Assembly: GCA_035307785.1 (NCBI GenBank)
Contig: DATGHS010000180.1
Coordinates: 1 to 9,439 of the forward strand
DNA: 9,439 bases
Origin: DATGHS01 sp035307785
Lineage (GTDB): Bacteria > Planctomycetota > Planctomycetia > Gemmatales > Gemmataceae
Direction: 5' to 3'
Position numbers and translations under genes: made by a program
The notes under the pieces: model-generated
Seen by the model: only the letters and a program-made list of their open reading frames with translations
Told to the model about the DNA's origin: nothing
The model's database searches: none
Shown here: positions 6,782 through 9,439 of the stretch, piece after piece
Position numbering within the stretch: position 1 is the stretch's first letter
How the letters are laid out: every line of letters starts with the position of its first letter

Positions 6782-7621
6782 ATGGCTCGCAAAATCGTGA
6801 TCAGTTCTTCGGTCGGGGCCTTGATGTTGTTCGCCATTTCGGCAAGGGCCGACGATTACCCGGGCTCCAAGATCGTTACCGTCGCCAAAGGCGAGATCGT
6901 CTTTGAAGACAAAGACGGCAATAGCCAAAAGAAGCCCGTCTCGTTGTCGCTGAAAATATTCGATGACAAGGGTGAGCAGCAAGACGCCGTGACCGGGACT
7001 CGCTTCCTGGCCAAAGGAAACATTGTCGACGTGAAGACCGATTACATGAAGGATCCGAAGAACGCAAAGAAGAAGATTGAAGCCATCGTCGAAATCAAAT
7101 TTGTCTCCGGCAAAGTCGCCGAATTACCGAAGACCGGGTCCAACGTCGATTTGAAGCCCGATCCCAATTTCAAGGACAAGGTCATCGAATTTTCGCAGGG
7201 CGACCCCGTGTGGCAAGAGTACATCAAGAAGGCCAAAGTCGGCGATTTCGCGGAATACAAGAGCGGCAAGAACCCGGAGCCCGGCCGGTATGAAACGCTT
7301 GAAGTTGGCAAGGACTATATTGTGGTGGCGAAAGTGGACTATATCCTTGGCAAGCGCACCGAGCTACGCACCAAGCACATGCTGCCCAAAGCGCCCAAGC
7401 CCGGCACGAAAACGTTCGACAATCCGTTTGCCAAGGGCGGCGGTGGCAAAAAGAGCACTGAGGAATTGACCATCGGCGACAAGATGGTGAAGTGCACCAA
7501 GACCGTCGATGGCAAATTGACCAAGTGGACTAGCACCGAGGTGCCATTCGACGGCAAGGTGAAGGAAGACTCGCCGAATTATAAATACATCCTCGTCGAT
7601 TTCGGCCGCGGTGAGAAGTAG
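6782..7621 (+). CDS. Secreted lysine-rich protein of unknown function
   Basis: A 279-residue protein I cannot assign to a named family. A signal peptide is clear: MARK, a hydrophobic stretch over residues 5-20, and likely cleavage after ARA at 23. The mature part is lysine-rich, with many short alternating segments that suggest beta strands. It contains VGDFAEYKSGK (153-163), a glycine run (219-222), and a C-terminal block with the lone Cys238, then KWTSTEVPFDGKVK (about 248-261) and ILVDFGRG. That ending recalls planctomycete exported proteins in which a Cys strand is followed by a W-x-S/T-x-x-VP-x-x-G-x-V-K motif; this is from memory. It has no membrane anchor, lipobox or catalytic motif. 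A GGGGG run precedes the ATG, but the ribosome binding site is weak. It appears monocistronic: a divergent gene lies upstream and a strong hairpin downstream. Confidence 0.85.
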   Translation: MARKIVISSSVGALMLFAISARADDYPGSKIVTVAKGEIVFEDKDGNSQKKPVSLSLKIFDDKGEQQDAVTGTRFLAKGNIVDVKTDYMKDPKNAKKKIEAIVEIKFVSGKVAELPKTGSNVDLKPDPNFKDKVIEFSQGDPVWQEYIKKAKVGDFAEYKSGKNPEPGRYETLEVGKDYIVVAKVDYILGKRTELRTKHMLPKAPKPGTKTFDNPFAKGGGGKKSTEELTIGDKMVKCTKTVDGKLTKWTSTEVPFDGKVKEDSPNYKYILVDFGRGEK

Positions 7622-7640
7622 CGGTTGGTCATGTGATTGA

Positions 7641-7700
7641 GCCGGGAGCGCCAGCGACCAGATGTTGGAGGTTCAACATCCGGTCGCTGGCGCTCCCGGC
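7641..7700. repeat. Long near-perfect palindrome (REP-like hairpin, possible terminator)
   Basis: A 60-base inverted repeat between two genes. The outer arms, 7641-7659 (GCCGGGAGCGCCAGCGACC) and 7682-7700, are exact reverse complements over 19 bases. After one A/C mismatch (7660/7681) a 7-base inner stem follows (7661-7667 with 7674-7680), closing on a 6-base loop (7668-7673). It starts 19 bases after the stop of the secreted-protein gene and ends 30 bases before the phosphoesterase start. No T-run follows on either strand, so it is not a classic intrinsic terminator. The core GCCGGGAGCG..AGCGACC resembles intergenic repeats I recall from planctomycete genomes, which suggests a dispersed REP-like element that may also block transcription or protect mRNA ends. 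Confidence 0.85.
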
Positions 7701-7730
7701 CCCTGTAAGCCGTTGTAGACCATAATTCAA

Positions 7731-8612
7731 TTGAGTTCCAATCTCACCATAGCCCTGACGGCAGACCTACACTGGGGCGCCCATCGCGACGATGGCGACC
7801 TTTGCACGCGCCGGCTGGTTGCGGATCTCGCGGACCAGCCTCCGGATCTTCTGATTCTTGTCGGCGACATCGGGGCCGGCGAGGACTTCGAGCACTGCCT
7901 GGAATTATTCGACGGACTCTCCTGCCGCAAGGCGCTGGTGCCAGGCAATCATGATATCTGGGTGCGCGAAGAGGATGAGCGTGGGGATTCGTGGGACGTT
8001 TACAGGCAGTATCTCCCCAAAATCAGCGCCACTCATGGTTTTCATTACCTGGATCACGCGCCGCTGCTGTTGCCGGAAGCCGGGCTGGCCATCGTGGGCT
8101 CTATGAACTGGTATGACTATTCGTGGTCCATCGCCGATTTGCCGAAATACGACGTGCACTGGGAAGAACGGCTGCGCCGCAAGCTCTTCACGCGCGGCCT
8201 CCACAACGATGGCCGCTTCGTCCGCTGGCAGCACACGGATGAGAGTTTCACCGCTCATGTCGTGGACCAGTTTGAACGACAACTGCAGGAAACCCTGAGG
8301 ACGGTACCGCAGGCACTCATCGCTACGCACCATCCCGCATTCGAGGGATTGAATCCGCCACCCGTCCGGCCGCCACATCTCGATCAGCTTTTGTGGAAGG
8401 CTTTCTCCGGCAACCGCTCGCTCGAATTATTGCTAGAACGGCACGGGAAACAAATCGCCGCTATCTTCAGCGGCCACACGCACCGAGCCGCGGACACACA
8501 CTTCCACGGCATCCCCGGCCACAACATCGGCGGCGACTATACTTGGAAGCGGCTGCTGCGGCTGGAGTGGCCCAGCGGCAAGATCACGGCGCGGGAATTT
8601 CACCCGGAGTAA
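7731..8612 (+). CDS. Calcineurin-like metallophosphoesterase
   Basis: A 293-residue cytoplasmic phosphoesterase with the full set of metal-binding motifs: D-L-H (Asp12, His14), GD (Asp46), GNHD (Asn73, His74), ATHHP (His200) and GHTH (His249, His251). These coordinate two metal ions for hydrolysis of phosphomono- or diesters; the substrate cannot be read from sequence. It has no signal peptide or membrane segment. The start is TTG at 7731: a stop lies in frame at 7716-7718, no ATG or GTG lies between, and the first motif begins 12 residues in, so a later start would lose it. No clear Shine-Dalgarno sequence precedes the TTG. The end overlaps the convergent acyltransferase-like gene by 29 bases. 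Confidence 0.9.
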   Translation: MSSNLTIALTADLHWGAHRDDGDLCTRRLVADLADQPPDLLILVGDIGAGEDFEHCLELFDGLSCRKALVPGNHDIWVREEDERGDSWDVYRQYLPKISATHGFHYLDHAPLLLPEAGLAIVGSMNWYDYSWSIADLPKYDVHWEERLRRKLFTRGLHNDGRFVRWQHTDESFTAHVVDQFERQLQETLRTVPQALIATHHPAFEGLNPPPVRPPHLDQLLWKAFSGNRSLELLLERHGKQIAAIFSGHTHRAADTHFHGIPGHNIGGDYTWKRLLRLEWPSGKITAREFHPE

Positions 8613-9439
8613 CCGCTTGCCTCTTCGCTGGAGTTCGACTCCGGCGTTGGACAAATCGCACGAGCCTTAAAAGCACGAACAACAGTGTTGCTGCTGCACA
8701 CGCAGGCCCCAGAAAGTGGAGTTGCCCGCCCAGCGCGAAGGAGTTCCGGTTCCCGAACGGCAGCGTTGCATAGCCGCGCTGGCCGATTTCAATTCCCTCG
8801 TGCGACGGCACGCCATGCGGATCGATCACTTCGCTTCGGCCAGACGAGGCACAGCGTACGATCCAGCGGTCGTTTTCCACGGCTCGAAGACGCAGAATCT
8901 GCTCGTGGTTCACGTGCTGGATGTGACCCCATTCCATCGCGTCGAACGTGAGATCAACAAACACGGTGGCGTCGTGCCGCGCCAGCCAGGCTGCAACTTC
9001 CGGCCCATCGAAATCGTAACAGACGGCCACGCCTAAAATGCCTTGTTCCACCGGAAACACCTGTCGCCGTTGGCCGGGTCTGCCGTCGGCCATGAGCGGC
9101 ACTGGCCGCTGCTTCGGAAAGGTGCCGAGCAACTCTCCATTGCTGTCTACGACTGCGGCCACGTTGAAAAAATCCGCGCTGCCGTATTCACCCTCCACTG
9201 CACCAAAGACCACCGGTGCGGAAACTACTTTCGCCAGACTGGCCGGGCTGTGCGGAGAAGCAAGCGCCGAAGCCGGCGCGCGCGTGTAGGCGTATTCCGG
9301 CATCACCACCAAATCGACCTTGTCCTTGGGCACGCGCGCGATCCACAGCTCGACCGGCTCGACTTCAGATTGAATCAAGAGAGTCTTGCGATCTGGCGCA
9401 TCGACCTTTGGCAACAGAAGCCAGGCGGCTGGAATAACG
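8584..9439 (-). CDS. Apolipoprotein N-acyltransferase-like protein, 5' partial
   Basis: The C-terminal part of a carbon-nitrogen hydrolase-fold protein that most resembles apolipoprotein N-acyltransferase (Lnt), the membrane enzyme that adds the third acyl chain to lipoproteins. The catalytic triad is visible: Glu in VVMPEYA (9295-9297), Lys in TFPKQRPVPL (9112-9114) and Cys in AVCYDFDGP (9019-9021). The later RLRAVENDRWIVRCASSGRS block is the usual RA-x-E...R-x-x-SG segment of Lnt. A membrane helix near the C-terminus (FLGPACAAATLLFVLLRL) also fits Lnt, and a basic tail follows. The frame stays open to the window edge and its first residues (VIPAAWLLLPK) look like the end of a membrane segment. 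The TTG at 9414 is therefore not the start, and the N-terminal membrane domain probably lies outside. A nitrilase-type amidase remains possible. Confidence 0.82.
   Translation of the reverse strand, partial: VIPAAWLLLPKVDAPDRKTLLIQSEVEPVELWIARVPKDKVDLVVMPEYAYTRAPASALASPHSPASLAKVVSAPVVFGAVEGEYGSADFFNVAAVVDSNGELLGTFPKQRPVPLMADGRPGQRRQVFPVEQGILGVAVCYDFDGPEVAAWLARHDATVFVDLTFDAMEWGHIQHVNHEQILRLRAVENDRWIVRCASSGRSEVIDPHGVPSHEGIEIGQRGYATLPFGNRNSFALGGQLHFLGPACAAATLLFVLLRLVRFVQRRSRTPAKRQAVTPGEIPAP

Noticed and set aside
6600..6800. A 66-codon plus-strand frame in the divergent promoter region with a hydrophobic stretch
   Set aside because: It has no ribosome binding site, and it overlaps the start of the secreted-protein gene out of frame.

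Overview
The window looks like a planctomycete chromosome segment of moderately high GC. The main evidence is a 1020-residue secreted protein with the layout typical of that phylum: signal peptide, dehydrogenase-like beta-propeller, HEAT-type repeats, then a C-terminal single-heme cytochrome c domain. Two weaker signs agree: a lysine-rich secreted protein of a kind I associate with planctomycetes, and a long GC-rich palindrome between genes. Both ends of the window cut a gene.

Bases 1-3012 (+) hold a three-gene signalling operon. Gene one is a histidine kinase with a globin-type heme sensor domain; its 5' end lies outside the window. Gene two is a response regulator made of two receiver domains and nothing else. 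Gene three has an N-terminal receiver joined to a second histidine kinase. The first two genes match, in domain layout and in spacing of key residues, the globin-coupled oxygen-sensing kinase AfGcHK and its two-receiver regulator from Anaeromyxobacter. Together the three genes would form a heme-sensing phosphorelay with three receivers, two kinases and no output domain in view.

Bases 3132-6601 (-) hold a small zinc-ribbon protein followed by the large PVC-type cytochrome c/dehydrogenase protein, 74 bases apart and possibly cotranscribed. The dehydrogenase ends tail to tail with the signalling operon, across a 119-base gap.

Bases 6602-9439 start with a 180-base divergent promoter region, then a secreted lysine-rich protein of unknown function (+). 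Next come a 60-base near-perfect hairpin, a calcineurin-like metallophosphoesterase (+), and a convergent, partial apolipoprotein N-acyltransferase-like gene (-) that overlaps the phosphoesterase by 29 bases and runs off the right edge. I see no RNA genes, CRISPR arrays or insertion sequences.
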